From Vibrio sp. HDW18 (lineage in GTDB: Bacteria; Pseudomonadota; Gammaproteobacteria; Enterobacterales; Vibrionaceae): a DNA stretch of 64,000 bases. The notes below the pieces were generated by a model. It had not been told where the DNA came from and made no database searches. It was given only the letters and a program-made list of their open reading frames with translations. The position numbers were made by a program, and so were the translations under genes. The stretch spans positions 1,178,001 through 1,242,000 of the forward strand of contig NZ_CP049913.1 in NCBI RefSeq assembly GCF_011306175.1, written 5' to 3'. This document shows positions 52,595 through 62,835 of the stretch, in pieces. Position 1 is the first letter of the stretch, and every line of letters starts with the position of its first letter.

Positions 52595-53542
52595 TTGAGC
52601 CAATCACTCCGTATTGTGTTTGCAGGTACTCCGGATTTCGCCGCCCGTCATTTGGCGGCGTTGTTGTCTTCGGGGCACGACATCATCGCGGTCTATACCC
52701 AACCCGATCGCCCAGCGGGACGCGGTAAAAAACTGACCGCCAGTCCAGTGAAAACACTGGCGCTAGAACATCAAATCCCGGTTTATCAGCCAGAAAATTT
52801 CAAATCGCCAGAGGCCAAGCAGCAACTTGCCGATCTCAATGCCGATCTGATGGTCGTGGTCGCCTACGGTTTGTTACTCCCGAAAGTTGTGCTCGACACA
52901 CCAAAACTCGGCTGCATTAACGTGCATGGCTCAATTTTGCCGCGTTGGCGTGGTGCAGCACCAATCCAACGCTCGATTTGGGCCGGTGATAGTGAAACCG
53001 GCGTGACCATTATGCAAATGGATGTTGGACTCGACACCGGTGCGATGCTCAACATTGCTCGTTTGCCGATTGAGCCGCACGATACCAGCGCTAGCCTGTA
53101 TGACAAGCTGGCTGGACTCGGCCCACAGGCACTGCTCGACTGTTTAAGCGAAATCGCGCAAGGCACCGCAGTCGCGGTAGCGCAAGACGATGCACAAGCT
53201 AATTATGCGCATAAGCTCCGTAAAGAAGAGGCACGCATCAACTGGAGTGACGATGCTGTGCACATTGCACGCTGTATCCGCGCCTTTAATCCGTGGCCGA
53301 TGAGCCATTTTGAGGTCGCCGAAAACAGCGTCAAAGTTTGGCAAGCTCGGGTTGAAGATCGAGTAGTAAGCCAAACGCCGGGCACCATCCTGCAAGCGGA
53401 TAAAAGTGGCATTTATATAGCAACCGGACACCAAGTTTTGGTGCTGGAAAGCCTACAAATCCCAGGCAAAAAAGCCTTGCCTGTGACCGATATTCTTAAT
53501 GCGCGCGCCGACTGGTTTAGTGTCGGTAGCCAGCTCAGTTAA
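52595..53542 (+). CDS. fmt: Methionyl-tRNA formyltransferase
   Basis: Fmt formylates initiator Met-tRNA. The 315 residues begin at a TTG codon (52595) seven bases after GAGGT; the N-terminus then aligns ([17 protein letters not shown]). The folate-site signature is [23 protein letters not shown]. It is translated with def. Confidence 0.96.
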   Translation: MSQSLRIVFAGTPDFAARHLAALLSSGHDIIAVYTQPDRPAGRGKKLTASPVKTLALEHQIPVYQPENFKSPEAKQQLADLNADLMVVVAYGLLLPKVVLDTPKLGCINVHGSILPRWRGAAPIQRSIWAGDSETGVTIMQMDVGLDTGAMLNIARLPIEPHDTSASLYDKLAGLGPQALLDCLSEIAQGTAVAVAQDDAQANYAHKLRKEEARINWSDDAVHIARCIRAFNPWPMSHFEVAENSVKVWQARVEDRVVSQTPGTILQADKSGIYIATGHQVLVLESLQIPGKKALPVTDILNARADWFSVGSQLS

Positions 53543-53548
53543 TGGTTC

Positions 53549-53581
53549 GCCCTAGCCGATAGCGCTGGGGCCTATTTTTTT
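53549..53581 (+). terminator. Hairpin between fmt and rsmB
   Basis: GCCCTAGC (53549-53556), 7-base loop, GCTGGGGC (53564-53571), then TATTTTTTT. It lies inside the def-fmt-rsmB-trkA run and may attenuate transcription into rsmB. Confidence 0.65.
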
Positions 53582-53593
53582 GGTTTCGATTTT

Positions 53594-54877
53594 ATGATGA
53601 ATATTCGCGCCGCCGCCGCGTCGGCTCTGTACCAAGTGGTTGATTTAGGCCAATCACTCTCCAATGCTTTGCCTATCGCTCAGCAGCAAGTTCGGCCACG
53701 CGATCATGCGCTCCTGCAAGAGATCTGCTATGGCGTATTACGCCAACTGCCCCGTTTAGAATCGATCAGCCAAGCGCTGATGGAAACACCATTAAAAGGC
53801 AAGCAACGGGTCTTTCACTTCCTGATTTTGGTCGGCTTGTACCAATTGAGTTTTATGCGCATTCCTGCCCATGCTGCCGTCGGTGAAACGGTCGAAGGCG
53901 CACAAGATCTCAAAGGCCCGCGCCTACGTGGTCTGATTAACGCCGTGCTGCGTAACTACCAGCGCGATCAAGATCGCTTAGATGCACAAGCCACCAGCCA
54001 TGATGCCGGACGCTACGGTCACCCTGGTTGGTTACTCAAACTGCTCAAAGAGAGCTATCCTGAGCAGTGGCCACAAATTGTGGAAGCCAATAACAGCAAA
54101 GCGCCGATGTGGCTGCGGGTCAACCATCAACACCATACGCGTGCTGAGTATCAAGCGCTGCTTGAGCAAGCGGGTATTGCTAGCCAGCCGCACTCGCAAG
54201 CAGCAGATGCACTCTGCTTAAGTACGCCTTATGATGTGCAACAACTGCCGGGCTTTGCCGCAGGTTGGGTTTCGGTACAAGATGCCGCAGCGCAACTGGC
54301 CATCAACTATCTCACGCCACAAGCCGGAGAGCTGATTTTAGATTGCTGCGCCGCACCGGGTGGTAAAACGGCACATATCCTAGAGCGCACCCCAAATAGC
54401 CAAGTGGTGGCGATTGATTGTGACCAAACTCGCTTAAAACGGGTACAAGACAACTTGCAGCGTTTACAGCTTAAGGCACAAGTGATTTGTGGTGATGCAC
54501 GCTATCCGCAAGATTGGTGGCAAGGCGAACAGTTTGATCGCATCTTACTCGACGCCCCTTGTTCAGCCACCGGGGTAATTCGTCGCCATCCAGACATCAA
54601 ATGGCTCCGTCGCGCTAACGATATTACTGCTCTTGCTGAGCTGCAGCGCGAAATTTTAGATGCCATGTGGCAACAATTAAAACCCGGTGGTACGTTGGTG
54701 TACGCGACCTGTTCGATTACGCCACAAGAGAACAGTTTACAGGTTAAAGCGTTCTTGCAACGCACTCCCAATGCAAGCCTGATCGATTCCGATCCTAGCC
54801 AGCCTGGCCGTCAAATTTTGCCCGGTGAACAAGCGATGGATGGCTTCTATTACGCGGTATTGAAAAAACAACTGTGA
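53594..54877 (+). CDS. rsmB: 16S rRNA m5C967 methyltransferase
   Basis: RsmB (Sun) methylates C967 of 16S rRNA. The 427-residue protein has an N-terminal NusB-like helical domain (to about residue 140), then a SAM-dependent domain with [13 protein letters not shown] and two catalytic cysteines in DAPCSATG and TCSITPQEN. Confidence 0.96.
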   Translation: MMNIRAAAASALYQVVDLGQSLSNALPIAQQQVRPRDHALLQEICYGVLRQLPRLESISQALMETPLKGKQRVFHFLILVGLYQLSFMRIPAHAAVGETVEGAQDLKGPRLRGLINAVLRNYQRDQDRLDAQATSHDAGRYGHPGWLLKLLKESYPEQWPQIVEANNSKAPMWLRVNHQHHTRAEYQALLEQAGIASQPHSQAADALCLSTPYDVQQLPGFAAGWVSVQDAAAQLAINYLTPQAGELILDCCAAPGGKTAHILERTPNSQVVAIDCDQTRLKRVQDNLQRLQLKAQVICGDARYPQDWWQGEQFDRILLDAPCSATGVIRRHPDIKWLRRANDITALAELQREILDAMWQQLKPGGTLVYATCSITPQENSLQVKAFLQRTPNASLIDSDPSQPGRQILPGEQAMDGFYYAVLKKQL

Positions 54878-54935
54878 TGTGCAAATCCAAGGCAAGCCTG
54901 CTTGTCTTGGGCTGAGTAAACAAAGAGAACAGGTT

Positions 54936-56312
54936 ATGAAAATCATCATTCTTGGCGCCGGACAAGTCGGCGGCACACTGGCCGAAAACTTAGTTGGTGA
55001 AAACAATGACATCACAGTAGTAGATAAAAGTGCTGAACGGCTGCGTGATCTACAAGATAAATATGACTTGCGCGTGGTCAATGGCCACGCCAGCCATCCG
55101 GATGTGCTGCGCGAAGCGGGTGCGCAAGATGCGGATATGCTGGTCGCCGTCACCAATACCGATGAAACCAATATGGCCGCCTGCCAAGTTGCCTTCACTC
55201 TGTTTAATACGCCGAACCGGATTGCGCGTATTCGTTCACCACAATATCTGGCCGAAAAAGAAGCCCTGTTTCAATCTGGAGCGGTGCCAGTCGACCACCT
55301 GATTGCTCCAGAGCAGCTGGTCACCAGCTATATTGAACGCTTGATCCAGTATCCGGGAGCGTTACAAGTGGTCAGCTTTGCAGAAGAAAAGGTCAGTCTA
55401 GTGGCGGTCAAAGCCTATTATGGTGGGCCACTGGTCGGCAACGCGCTTGCTGCACTGCGCGATCACATGCCGCACATCGACACTCGGGTTGCCGCTATTT
55501 TCCGTCAAGGCCGACCAATTCGCCCGCAAGGTTCGACCATTATCGAAGCCGATGACGAAGTGTTTTTCATCGCCGCCAGTAACCACATTCGCTCGGTGAT
55601 GAGTGAATTACAGCGCCTAGAAAAACCGTATCGACGGATCATGATTGTGGGTGGCGGTAACATTGGGGCCAGCTTAGCCAAGCGGCTAGAGCACAGCTAT
55701 AGTGTTAAACTGATTGAACGTAATGACCAACGCGCCGAACAGCTATCGGAAGAGCTCGCCAATACTATCGTGTTTTGTGGTGATGCCGCCGATCAAGAGT
55801 TGCTGTCGGAAGAGAACATCGATCAAGTCGATGTGTTTATCGCCCTCACCAATGAAGATGAAACCAACATTATGTCGGCTATGCTCGCCAAACGGATGGG
55901 CGCTAAAAAAGCCATGGTGTTGATCCAGCGCAGCGGCTATGTTGACTTAGTACAAGGCGGGGTGATTGATGTGGCAATTTCACCACAACAAGCGACTATT
56001 TCCGCGCTACTGACTCACGTGCGGCGAGCCGATATTGTTAACGTTTCCTCACTGCGCCGTGGCGCGGCAGAGGCGATTGAAGCGGTGGCGCACGGCGATG
56101 AAACCACCTCAAAAGTGGTCGGACGCGCCGTTGGAGATATCAAACTGCCACCCGGGACCACGATTGGCGCGATCGTACGTGGTGAAGAGGTGCTGATAGC
56201 CCATGACCGCACCGCCATTGAGCAAGGCGATCATGTGGTGATGTTCTTGGTCGATAAAAAATACGTGCCCGACGTGGAAGCCCTATTCCAGCCGAGTCCA
56301 TTCTTCTTATAG
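54936..56312 (+). CDS. trkA: Trk potassium uptake regulatory subunit TrkA
   Basis: TrkA is the cytosolic NAD-binding gate of the Trk K+ system. I chose ATG 54936, which gives 458 residues as in E. coli. Two RCK units repeat: [18 protein letters not shown] at the start and [17 protein letters not shown] near 235, each with a C-terminal subdomain. It is followed by trkH after 15 bases. Confidence 0.97.
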   Translation: MKIIILGAGQVGGTLAENLVGENNDITVVDKSAERLRDLQDKYDLRVVNGHASHPDVLREAGAQDADMLVAVTNTDETNMAACQVAFTLFNTPNRIARIRSPQYLAEKEALFQSGAVPVDHLIAPEQLVTSYIERLIQYPGALQVVSFAEEKVSLVAVKAYYGGPLVGNALAALRDHMPHIDTRVAAIFRQGRPIRPQGSTIIEADDEVFFIAASNHIRSVMSELQRLEKPYRRIMIVGGGNIGASLAKRLEHSYSVKLIERNDQRAEQLSEELANTIVFCGDAADQELLSEENIDQVDVFIALTNEDETNIMSAMLAKRMGAKKAMVLIQRSGYVDLVQGGVIDVAISPQQATISALLTHVRRADIVNVSSLRRGAAEAIEAVAHGDETTSKVVGRAVGDIKLPPGTTIGAIVRGEEVLIAHDRTAIEQGDHVVMFLVDKKYVPDVEALFQPSPFFL

Positions 56313-56327
56313 ATAAAGGTTGGCGCT

Positions 56328-57773
56328 ATGCTCAACTTACGGCCGATTGCTTTTATTATTGGGTTGGTGCTGTCTAAGCTTGCCCTATTTATGTATGTAC
56401 CGACACTAGTGGCGTTTGTGACCGGCAGTGGCGGTTTCCTCGATTTTGCCCAAGCGGTGATCATTACCCATGTAGTAGCATTTGCTTGTTTGAGCGTTGG
56501 CCGTACCCAACACTTTCGACTCAATGTCCGCGATATGTTTTTGATCACCAGCTTAGTCTGGACCATCGCCAGTGCATTTGCTGCGCTACCTTTTGTGTTG
56601 ATCAACCACATCAGTTTTACCGATGCCTATTTTGAAACTATGTCAGGACTCACCACCACGGGTTCAACAGTACTCAGTGGCTTAGATGCGATGCCACCGA
56701 GCATCCTGCTCTGGCGCTCAATACTGCAATGGCTGGGCGGGGTCGGATTTATTGTGATGGCGGTTGCTGTGCTGCCGATGCTCAACGTCGGCGGCATGAA
56801 GCTATTCCAAACCGAATCATCGGATAAGTCGGATAAAAGCAGCCCACGCGCCAAAACGGTGGCCAAAAACATTATGGCGGTCTATCTGGTGCTGACCATC
56901 TTATGTTTTATGAGCTATCTCGCCACGGGCATGACCCCCTTTGAGGCGATTAATCACGCTTTCACCACCCTTTCGACCGGGGGCTACTCGACTAGCGACA
57001 GCTCTATGAATCGCTTTTCCCATGGTGCACATTGGGTTGGCACCTTATTTATGTTTCTTGGCGGGCTGCCGTTTCTGCTGTTTGTACAAGTTCTGCGTAA
57101 AAAAAGCCCGCGCTCGCTACTGAGCGATGAACAGGTGCGCGGATTTTTCTGGGTGGTACTCATCTCCAGCTTAATGGTTGCCAGCTGGTTATGGCTAAAA
57201 AACGGCTATCAGATAAGCGATGCACTGCGTGTCGCGATGTTTAACATCGTCTCAGTGATGACCACCACCGGCTTTGGGTTGGATGACTTCACCGCCTGGG
57301 GTGCGCTGCCTTCGACCATTTTTGCTTTTTTATTAATGGCCGGTGCCTGCTCGGGCTCAACGTCCGGCGGCATCAAAGTGTTCCGTTTTCAAATCGCGAT
57401 GGCGCTCCTCAAAAAACAACTGCTTAATCTTATCCATCCATCCGGCATCTTTATTCAGCGCTATAACCAACGCCCAGTCAATGAAGAGATCATCCGCTCG
57501 GTGGTAGCATTTGCACTCACTTACTTTATTACTATCGTGGTGCTAGCGGGAGCGTTATCGGCCATGGGATTAGACTCAATCACCAGCATTTCTGGCGCAG
57601 TGACGGCGGTGGCTAACGTCGGCCCCGGGATGGGAAGCGTGATTGGTCCGACGGGGAATTTTTCCTCGCTCCCGGATGCCGCCAAGTGGCTATTAAGTTT
57701 AGGAATGCTAATGGGACGCTTGGAAATCCTGACCATATTGGTGCTGTTTTTCCCGGCGTTTTGGCGTCACTAG
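56328..57773 (+). CDS. trkH: Trk potassium uptake channel TrkH
   Basis: TrkH is the K+-conducting membrane subunit. The 481 residues form four pseudo-repeats with selectivity-filter segments TMSGLTTTGSTVL, HAFTTLSTGGYST, NIVSVMTTTGFG and TAVANVGPGMGS. It ends in the TrkH-type WKRH-like tail (AFWRH). It works with TrkA upstream. Confidence 0.97.
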   Translation: MLNLRPIAFIIGLVLSKLALFMYVPTLVAFVTGSGGFLDFAQAVIITHVVAFACLSVGRTQHFRLNVRDMFLITSLVWTIASAFAALPFVLINHISFTDAYFETMSGLTTTGSTVLSGLDAMPPSILLWRSILQWLGGVGFIVMAVAVLPMLNVGGMKLFQTESSDKSDKSSPRAKTVAKNIMAVYLVLTILCFMSYLATGMTPFEAINHAFTTLSTGGYSTSDSSMNRFSHGAHWVGTLFMFLGGLPFLLFVQVLRKKSPRSLLSDEQVRGFFWVVLISSLMVASWLWLKNGYQISDALRVAMFNIVSVMTTTGFGLDDFTAWGALPSTIFAFLLMAGACSGSTSGGIKVFRFQIAMALLKKQLLNLIHPSGIFIQRYNQRPVNEEIIRSVVAFALTYFITIVVLAGALSAMGLDSITSISGAVTAVANVGPGMGSVIGPTGNFSSLPDAAKWLLSLGMLMGRLEILTILVLFFPAFWRH

Positions 57774-57793
57774 CCACCATGCGAACATGCTCA

Positions 57794-58444
57794 CTAGCCA
57801 GCAGCAATCGGCTCGACGTACAAATAAATCGCTAAAAAATGGCAGGTGCAGCCAACGAGCACAAAGGCGTGCCAAATGGCATGGTGGTAAGGAATGCGCT
57901 TAGCCACGTAAAAAATCACCCCCAGCGAGTAGATGATTCCGCCCGCCGCCAACAAGGTTAATCCGCCGACAGCAAGGTGAATCGCTAACTGATACACCAC
58001 CAACAAGGATAACCACCCCATAGTGAGATAAGTCAGCAACGACAATTTTTTAAAGCGATAAATAAAAGCGATTTTGCCTAAGATGCCGATCAAAGCCAGC
58101 GACCAAATGACGATCATCAATCCCACCGCCAGCGGAGTGCGCAAACTGACCAACAAAAACGGGGTGTAACTTCCGGCAATCAATAAATAAATCGCACAGT
58201 GATCAAAGGTTTTTAACCAGCGTTTTGCCCGTTGATAAGGGATAGCGTGATACAGAGTCGACGCTAAAAACAGCACGATCATGCTGCTGCCGTAAACACT
58301 CAGACTGACGATGGTCAAACTATCTGCGTGCTGGGCGTTGGCTTTTACCAGCAATAACACTAAACCGACGATCCCCAAAATCAGCCCAAGCCCGTGACTG
58401 ATCGCGTTGGCGATCTCCTCTCTGAACGGATAACGATTCAACAT
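57794..58444 (-). CDS. trhA: Hemolysin III family membrane protein (TrhA/YqfA, PAQR-type)
   Basis: The 216-residue protein has seven membrane segments. The family metal-site residues lie in [24 protein letters not shown] with [16 protein letters not shown], and [23 protein letters not shown]. Despite the name, homologues are linked to membrane-energy and fatty-acid homeostasis, not proven toxins. It is convergent with trkH. Confidence 0.92.
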   Translation of the reverse strand: MLNRYPFREEIANAISHGLGLILGIVGLVLLLVKANAQHADSLTIVSLSVYGSSMIVLFLASTLYHAIPYQRAKRWLKTFDHCAIYLLIAGSYTPFLLVSLRTPLAVGLMIVIWSLALIGILGKIAFIYRFKKLSLLTYLTMGWLSLLVVYQLAIHLAVGGLTLLAAGGIIYSLGVIFYVAKRIPYHHAIWHAFVLVGCTCHFLAIYLYVEPIAAG

Positions 58445-58578
58445 TTCATTTCACTCAATCATACCATTGGCCGCTAGTATTGCACATTGAGCTTACACGC
58501 GTTAGCTAAAGTTAATCATTATGCTCATTACTAAGCTGGTCAACTATCGACCATTCAAACTGCAAGTGCTATTCTGTA

Positions 58579-58600
58579 AGCGATATGAACACATATCGCT
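58579..58600. repeat. Perfect 9-bp inverted repeat upstream of the small frame
   Basis: AGCGATATG (58579-58587), loop AACA, CATATCGCT (58592-58600). It could be an operator or an RNA hairpin. The rest of 58445-58733 shows nothing I can name. Confidence 0.6.
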
Positions 58601-58733
58601 ATTCCTGATTCATGATTCGGATCGGCCAGCGCCAAAAGCAGTCGTGCCCAATGATGTTCATCACTCAAGTGCGACGAGTAATGATTCAGGGTTTACTCTC
58701 GGCAATGGATATGCCTGACAGTTAGGTTATGTT

Positions 58734-58901
58734 ATGCGCCCAACAACCGTCAGGTTTTCAAATACCAATCGTAGTGCAATGCGTCGCCGTAGTGGCTTTG
58801 CCATGGCTCCGGTTGGCAAAAAAACAGCCACCGCGCCCACCTTGGTTGAAAGAAAGGTATTAACCACCTTTCCTGAAACCAAAATCGGTCAGGCAGCTTA
58901 A
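58734..58901 (+). CDS. Possible small basic protein, 55 residues
   Basis: The frame begins at ATG 58734, seven bases after the weak signal TTAGG, and ends with TAA at 58899-58901, directly before a terminator. The product is very basic (MRPTTVRFSNTNRSAMRRRSG, then GKKTATAPTLVERKVL) and has no membrane segment. I do not recognise it. The clean terminator shows that a transcript ends here. Whether it is translated or is a small RNA cannot be told from sequence. Confidence 0.45.
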   Translation: MRPTTVRFSNTNRSAMRRRSGFAMAPVGKKTATAPTLVERKVLTTFPETKIGQAA

Positions 58902-58905
58902 GCGA

Positions 58906-58931
58906 AAAGCGCAGTTTAGCTGCGCTTTTTT
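58906..58931 (+). terminator. Terminator after the small frame
   Basis: AAGCGCAG (58907-58914), loop TTTAG, CTGCGCTT (58920-58927), then T run. Confidence 0.92.
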
Positions 58932-59068
58932 ATGCGCGCTCTTGGCGTGCAAGACGCTTTTGGCACTAATTTTTTTAACGATTCACTTTTTTTTACCGAT
59001 CAATTGGTATTGCCGAGCGCTTTTGCTACCTTTAGTCACAAATCACTATAATAACTGTGGAGAAAGTC

Positions 59069-59335
59069 ATGCAATGCCATCGCGTAGAAGAACTACTGCA
59101 ACTGCTGGAGCCTGAATGGCACAAAGATTCCGAGCTCAATCTGATCCAATTTCTGCTCAAACTGGCGCAAGAAGCCGGCTATCAAGGCGATCTGCAAGAT
59201 TTGACCGATGATGTGCTGATCTACCATCTAAAAATGCGCAATAGCGCCAAAGATGAAGCTATCCCAGGGCTAAAAAAAGATTATCAGGATGATTTCAAAA
59301 CCGCGATTCTCCGTGCGCGCGGTATCATTCAATAG
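59069..59335 (+). CDS. yihD: YihD family protein (DUF1040)
   Basis: The 88-residue conserved protein starts at ATG 59069, with GGAGAAAG upstream. It aligns with E. coli YihD ([54 protein letters not shown]). Function is unknown. In E. coli yihD also lies near yihE (srkA) and dsbA, as here. Confidence 0.93.
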   Translation: MQCHRVEELLQLLEPEWHKDSELNLIQFLLKLAQEAGYQGDLQDLTDDVLIYHLKMRNSAKDEAIPGLKKDYQDDFKTAILRARGIIQ

Positions 59336-59396
59336 CCAATGATCCAGCGGTGATTGGCCGCTTAAACCTGTGTCACACCATTCAAAATATCTACCC

Positions 59397-59418
59397 AGCG
59401 GCGTCAGCCGCTTTTTTT
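59397..59418 (+). terminator. Terminator of yihD
   Basis: AGCGGC, loop GTCA, GCCGCT, then seven T. Confidence 0.92.
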
Positions 59419-59636
59419 ACACCGGGTTAACTCAGTCACCGCAATGCGGTAACCGTAGTGCAGTCACCGTAGGGGATAACAGTGCTGATGACACGATGAG
59501 TCACGACCACCAAGATCTGCAGATTAACACTATACTTAATCGCCAACTCGCGATTGCCTTAGGTTGGTGTGAGACCATAAATTAGTGCTTTAAATAGGTG
59601 GTTAACTATTGTGCTTATGCCAACAAGGATCGCGCC

Positions 59637-61058
59637 ATGAGTCAGGATAAAATCGATGTCAAACCGATCGCGGTGCCTGAGCAGGATCGCAAAGCGCGCC
59701 ACTCCAGACCCGCGCGCGTGAACCCCAATCATCACATTTATGTTCGTCACAGTCGCGGTCGCTACCAACAACTGCGCCGTTATGCTGGTGGCTTACTCCT
59801 GCTGCTGTTTGGTCTGCTGCCATGGCTCACTTATGGTGATCGGCCGGCGATTTTACTCGATATCACGCATCAGCAATTTAATCTGTTTGGCACCACCCTC
59901 TACCCACAAGATCTGACGTTACTCGCGCTGCTGCTGATCATCGCCGCCTTCGCTCTCTTTTTTATCACCACCTGGTTAGGCCGAGTCTGGTGCGGTTATC
60001 TCTGTCCCCAAACGGTCTGGACATTTGTCTATCTCTGGTTTGAAGAAAAACTCGAAGGCAGTGCTAATAAAAGACGTCTGCAAGACAGCGGCCGCCTCAC
60101 CCTATCCCTTGCGCTGCGCAAAACCATCAAACATGGCGCTTGGTTAGCGATTGCCTTGCTAACCGGGCTGACTTTTGTCGGTTATTTTGTACCGATTCGC
60201 CAATTGGCAGTCGATGTGCTGACCTTCAATGCCGAGTTCTGGCCGCTATTTTGGGTATTGTTATTTACCGTCTGCACTTATGGTAATGCGGGATGGATGC
60301 GCTCAATTATGTGCATTCACATCTGCCCTTATGCACGCTTTCAATCCGCGATGTTTGATAAAGACACCTTGATTGTCGGCTATGATGCGGCACGTGGCGA
60401 AACACGTGGTCCACGCACCCGCACCACCGATCGCCAAGCCCAAGGTTTAGGTGATTGCGTCGACTGTGAGCTGTGCATGCAGGTCTGTCCAACCGGAATC
60501 GATATTCGCAACGGCCTACAATATGAGTGCATCAACTGCGGTGCTTGCATCGATGCCTGCGACCATACAATGCAGCGAATGGGCTACGCCACAAAGTTGA
60601 TCAGTTACACCTCTGAACATCGGCTGCGCGGTAAACCCACCAAAATCATGCGCCCCAAACTACTCGGCTATGCTGGTGTATTGTGCGTGATGCTCGGTCT
60701 ATTGTTCGTGCAAATCGTCAATATCGATCCAGCAGGCCTTAGCGTGCTAAGAGATCGCAGCCAACTGTTTAGAACCAACAGCTCGGGTGAAATTGAAAAT
60801 ACTTACACGCTGAAAGTGATCAATAAAACTCAGCAAGTGCAAACTTACCAGCTATCTGTCACCGGACTGGATCAGGTCTCATGGTATGGCAAGCAAACTG
60901 TGGTGGTGCAGCCGGGCGAGATGCTCAATCTGCCGATGGCCCTTGGGGTCGAACCAGAAAATCTCAGCTCTGCGGTAACCACAATTCAGTTTATACTGCA
61001 CGATATAAGCCACCCATTTACCCTTGAAGTCGAGAGCCGGTTTATTCAGCCGCTCTGA
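59637..61058 (+). CDS. ccoG: Cytochrome c oxidase accessory protein CcoG (RdxA/FixG)
   Basis: CcoG is a membrane iron-sulfur protein that helps supply copper to cbb3 oxidase by reducing Cu(II). Start ATG 59637 follows AAGGAT and gives 473 residues. Several membrane helices (LLLLLFGLLPWLTY, LLALLLIIAAFALFFITTWLG) surround CGYLCPQTVW. Two 4Fe-4S sets follow: CVDCELCMQVCPTG and CINCGACIDACD. The C-terminal domain is periplasmic and immunoglobulin-like. No ccoNOP genes are in the window. Confidence 0.95.
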   Translation: MSQDKIDVKPIAVPEQDRKARHSRPARVNPNHHIYVRHSRGRYQQLRRYAGGLLLLLFGLLPWLTYGDRPAILLDITHQQFNLFGTTLYPQDLTLLALLLIIAAFALFFITTWLGRVWCGYLCPQTVWTFVYLWFEEKLEGSANKRRLQDSGRLTLSLALRKTIKHGAWLAIALLTGLTFVGYFVPIRQLAVDVLTFNAEFWPLFWVLLFTVCTYGNAGWMRSIMCIHICPYARFQSAMFDKDTLIVGYDAARGETRGPRTRTTDRQAQGLGDCVDCELCMQVCPTGIDIRNGLQYECINCGACIDACDHTMQRMGYATKLISYTSEHRLRGKPTKIMRPKLLGYAGVLCVMLGLLFVQIVNIDPAGLSVLRDRSQLFRTNSSGEIENTYTLKVINKTQQVQTYQLSVTGLDQVSWYGKQTVVVQPGEMLNLPMALGVEPENLSSAVTTIQFILHDISHPFTLEVESRFIQPL

Positions 61059-61087
61059 CAATCACCCGCATGGTAAAGGGCTCAGTA

Positions 61088-62092
61088 ATGAGTCCTGATG
61101 ATTTGATGACCCAAGCTACTTTTCACTTTAATGCTTTAACGCCCGATCTGATCTGGTTCGCGCTGGAAAGTATCGGTATTCGTGCAGAATCTGGTTTTTT
61201 ACCACTCAACAGTTACGAAAACCGCGTCTACCAGTTTAGCGATGAACAGCGACGCCGCTTGGTGGTCAAATTTTATCGGCCACAACGCTGGAGCGATCAA
61301 CAGATCCAAGAAGAGCACGATTTCGCACTGGAGCTACAACAACAAGAGATCCCCGTTGTCCCTCCACTAGAGATCAACGGTGCCACATTACATCACCATC
61401 AGGGTTACCGTTTCGCCCTATTTAACAGCATGGGTGGACGCCAATATGAAGTGGATAATGAGCAGCATTTAGAGTGGGTCGGGCGCTTTCTTGGCCGGAT
61501 TCACAAGGTGGGGGCGAGCAAATCATTTCATCACCGCCCAACTCTGTCTCTGGATGAGTACCTCTATCAACCGCGGCATATTCTGGAATACAGTCACTGC
61601 ATTCCCGCGCATTTACAACGTGGCTTTTTTGAGCAACTCGATTTGTTAATCAATGAGATACAGCAACACTGGCCAGCGAATCAGTCTCACATCCGCCTAC
61701 ACGGCGATTGTCATCCCGGCAATATACTGTGGCGTGATGGTCCGATGTTTGTCGATCTGGATGACGCGCGCAGCGGCCCTGCAGTACAGGATTTGTGGAT
61801 GCTACTGCATGGTGATCGCCAAGAAAAATTACTGCAATTGGACATTCTGCTGGAAGGCTATCAAGAGTTTTGCGATTTTAACCCGCAGCAATTGAAACTA
61901 ATCGAGCCACTACGTGGTCTACGCATGGTGCACTATATGGCATGGCTCGCCAAACGCTGGCAAGATCCGGCCTTTCCGGTCGCCTTTCCTTGGTTTAAGG
62001 ATGCCAAATACTGGGAAAGTCAAATTCTCGCTTTCCAAGAGCAGATTGTCGCCCTGCAAGCCCCTCCGCTATCACTGCAGTCGCAGTGGTAA
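61088..62092 (+). CDS. srkA: Stress response kinase A (YihE)
   Basis: SrkA is a Ser/Thr-type kinase of the aminoglycoside-phosphotransferase fold that protects against stress-induced death in E. coli. Start ATG 61088 follows AAAGGG at good spacing (334 residues); 61070 has no such signal. Key parts are LPLNSYENRVYQF, VVKFYRPQRW with the ATP-binding Lys, the catalytic loop LHGDCHPGNILW and the metal motif VDLDDA. It lies directly before dsbA, as in E. coli. Confidence 0.95.
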   Translation: MSPDDLMTQATFHFNALTPDLIWFALESIGIRAESGFLPLNSYENRVYQFSDEQRRRLVVKFYRPQRWSDQQIQEEHDFALELQQQEIPVVPPLEINGATLHHHQGYRFALFNSMGGRQYEVDNEQHLEWVGRFLGRIHKVGASKSFHHRPTLSLDEYLYQPRHILEYSHCIPAHLQRGFFEQLDLLINEIQQHWPANQSHIRLHGDCHPGNILWRDGPMFVDLDDARSGPAVQDLWMLLHGDRQEKLLQLDILLEGYQEFCDFNPQQLKLIEPLRGLRMVHYMAWLAKRWQDPAFPVAFPWFKDAKYWESQILAFQEQIVALQAPPLSLQSQW

Positions 62093-62137
62093 GCAAGCAC
62101 AATTATTTTAAGCACCATCAATTTAATGGAGAAAGTC

Positions 62138-62743
62138 ATGAAAAAGCTGTTTGCACTGGTTGCAACCCTGATGTTAAGCGTATCAGCCTATGCGACTCAA
62201 TTTAAAGCGGGCGAGCATTACCAAGTGCTGAAGACTCCGGTTTCCTCAACCCCTGTGGTCAATGAATTTTTTTCATTCTACTGTCCACACTGCAGTAGCT
62301 TTGAACCGATCATCGCCCAATTAAAACAGCAGCTACCAGAAGGCGTTAAATTACACAAAAATCATGTCTCTTTCATGGGCGGTAACATGGGTAAGGTGAT
62401 GAGCAAAGCTTACGCCACCATGCTAGCTCTCGATATCGAAGAGCAAATGGTGCCAGTACTATTTAACCGCATCCATAGCCAACGTAAGCCACCAAAAGAT
62501 GAATCAGAACTGCGTCAAATTTTCCTAGATCAAGGTGTCGATGCTGCAAAATTTGATGCGGCTTATAACGGCTTTGCGGTCGATTCGATGGTGCGTCGTT
62601 TTGATAAGCTGTTCCAAGATAATGGCTTAACGGGTGTGCCTGCGGTAGTGGTCAACAACCGCTACTTAGTACAAGGCCAATCCGTTGCCTCACTGGATGA
62701 ATATTTCGCACTGGTCAACTACCTACTGACCCAAAAACACTAA
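62138..62743 (+). CDS. dsbA: Periplasmic thiol:disulfide oxidase DsbA (TcpG-like)
   Basis: DsbA introduces disulfides into exported proteins. In V. cholerae it is called TcpG and is needed for toxin-coregulated pili and cholera toxin assembly. The 201-residue precursor starts at ATG 62138 (GGAG upstream). It has a signal peptide ([19 protein letters not shown]) and the active site CPHC at residues 49-52. The cis-proline loop is GVPAVVV. It differs from my memory of TcpG at many positions, consistent with a related species or lineage. Confidence 0.96.
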   Translation: MKKLFALVATLMLSVSAYATQFKAGEHYQVLKTPVSSTPVVNEFFSFYCPHCSSFEPIIAQLKQQLPEGVKLHKNHVSFMGGNMGKVMSKAYATMLALDIEEQMVPVLFNRIHSQRKPPKDESELRQIFLDQGVDAAKFDAAYNGFAVDSMVRRFDKLFQDNGLTGVPAVVVNNRYLVQGQSVASLDEYFALVNYLLTQKH

Positions 62744-62776
62744 GTGCTGCAAAAACACTAAGCGTTCTGTGCTAAA

Positions 62777-62805
62777 AACTTAGCGAGCCAAGCGCTCGCT
62801 AAGTT
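62777..62805 (-). terminator. Terminator of comM
   Basis: A 12-bp stem AACTTAGCGAGC/GCTCGCTAAGTT with a 5-base loop. On the minus strand it is followed by TTTTT. It may also slow plus-strand transcripts from dsbA, but there is no T run on that side. Confidence 0.85.
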
Positions 62806-62835
62806 GGATGCTCATCATTCGCTGATATACCAAAA

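Noticed and set aside
59370..59585. 71-codon frame across the yihD terminator
   Set aside because: It spans a strong terminator, has no ribosome-binding site, and its product looks random.
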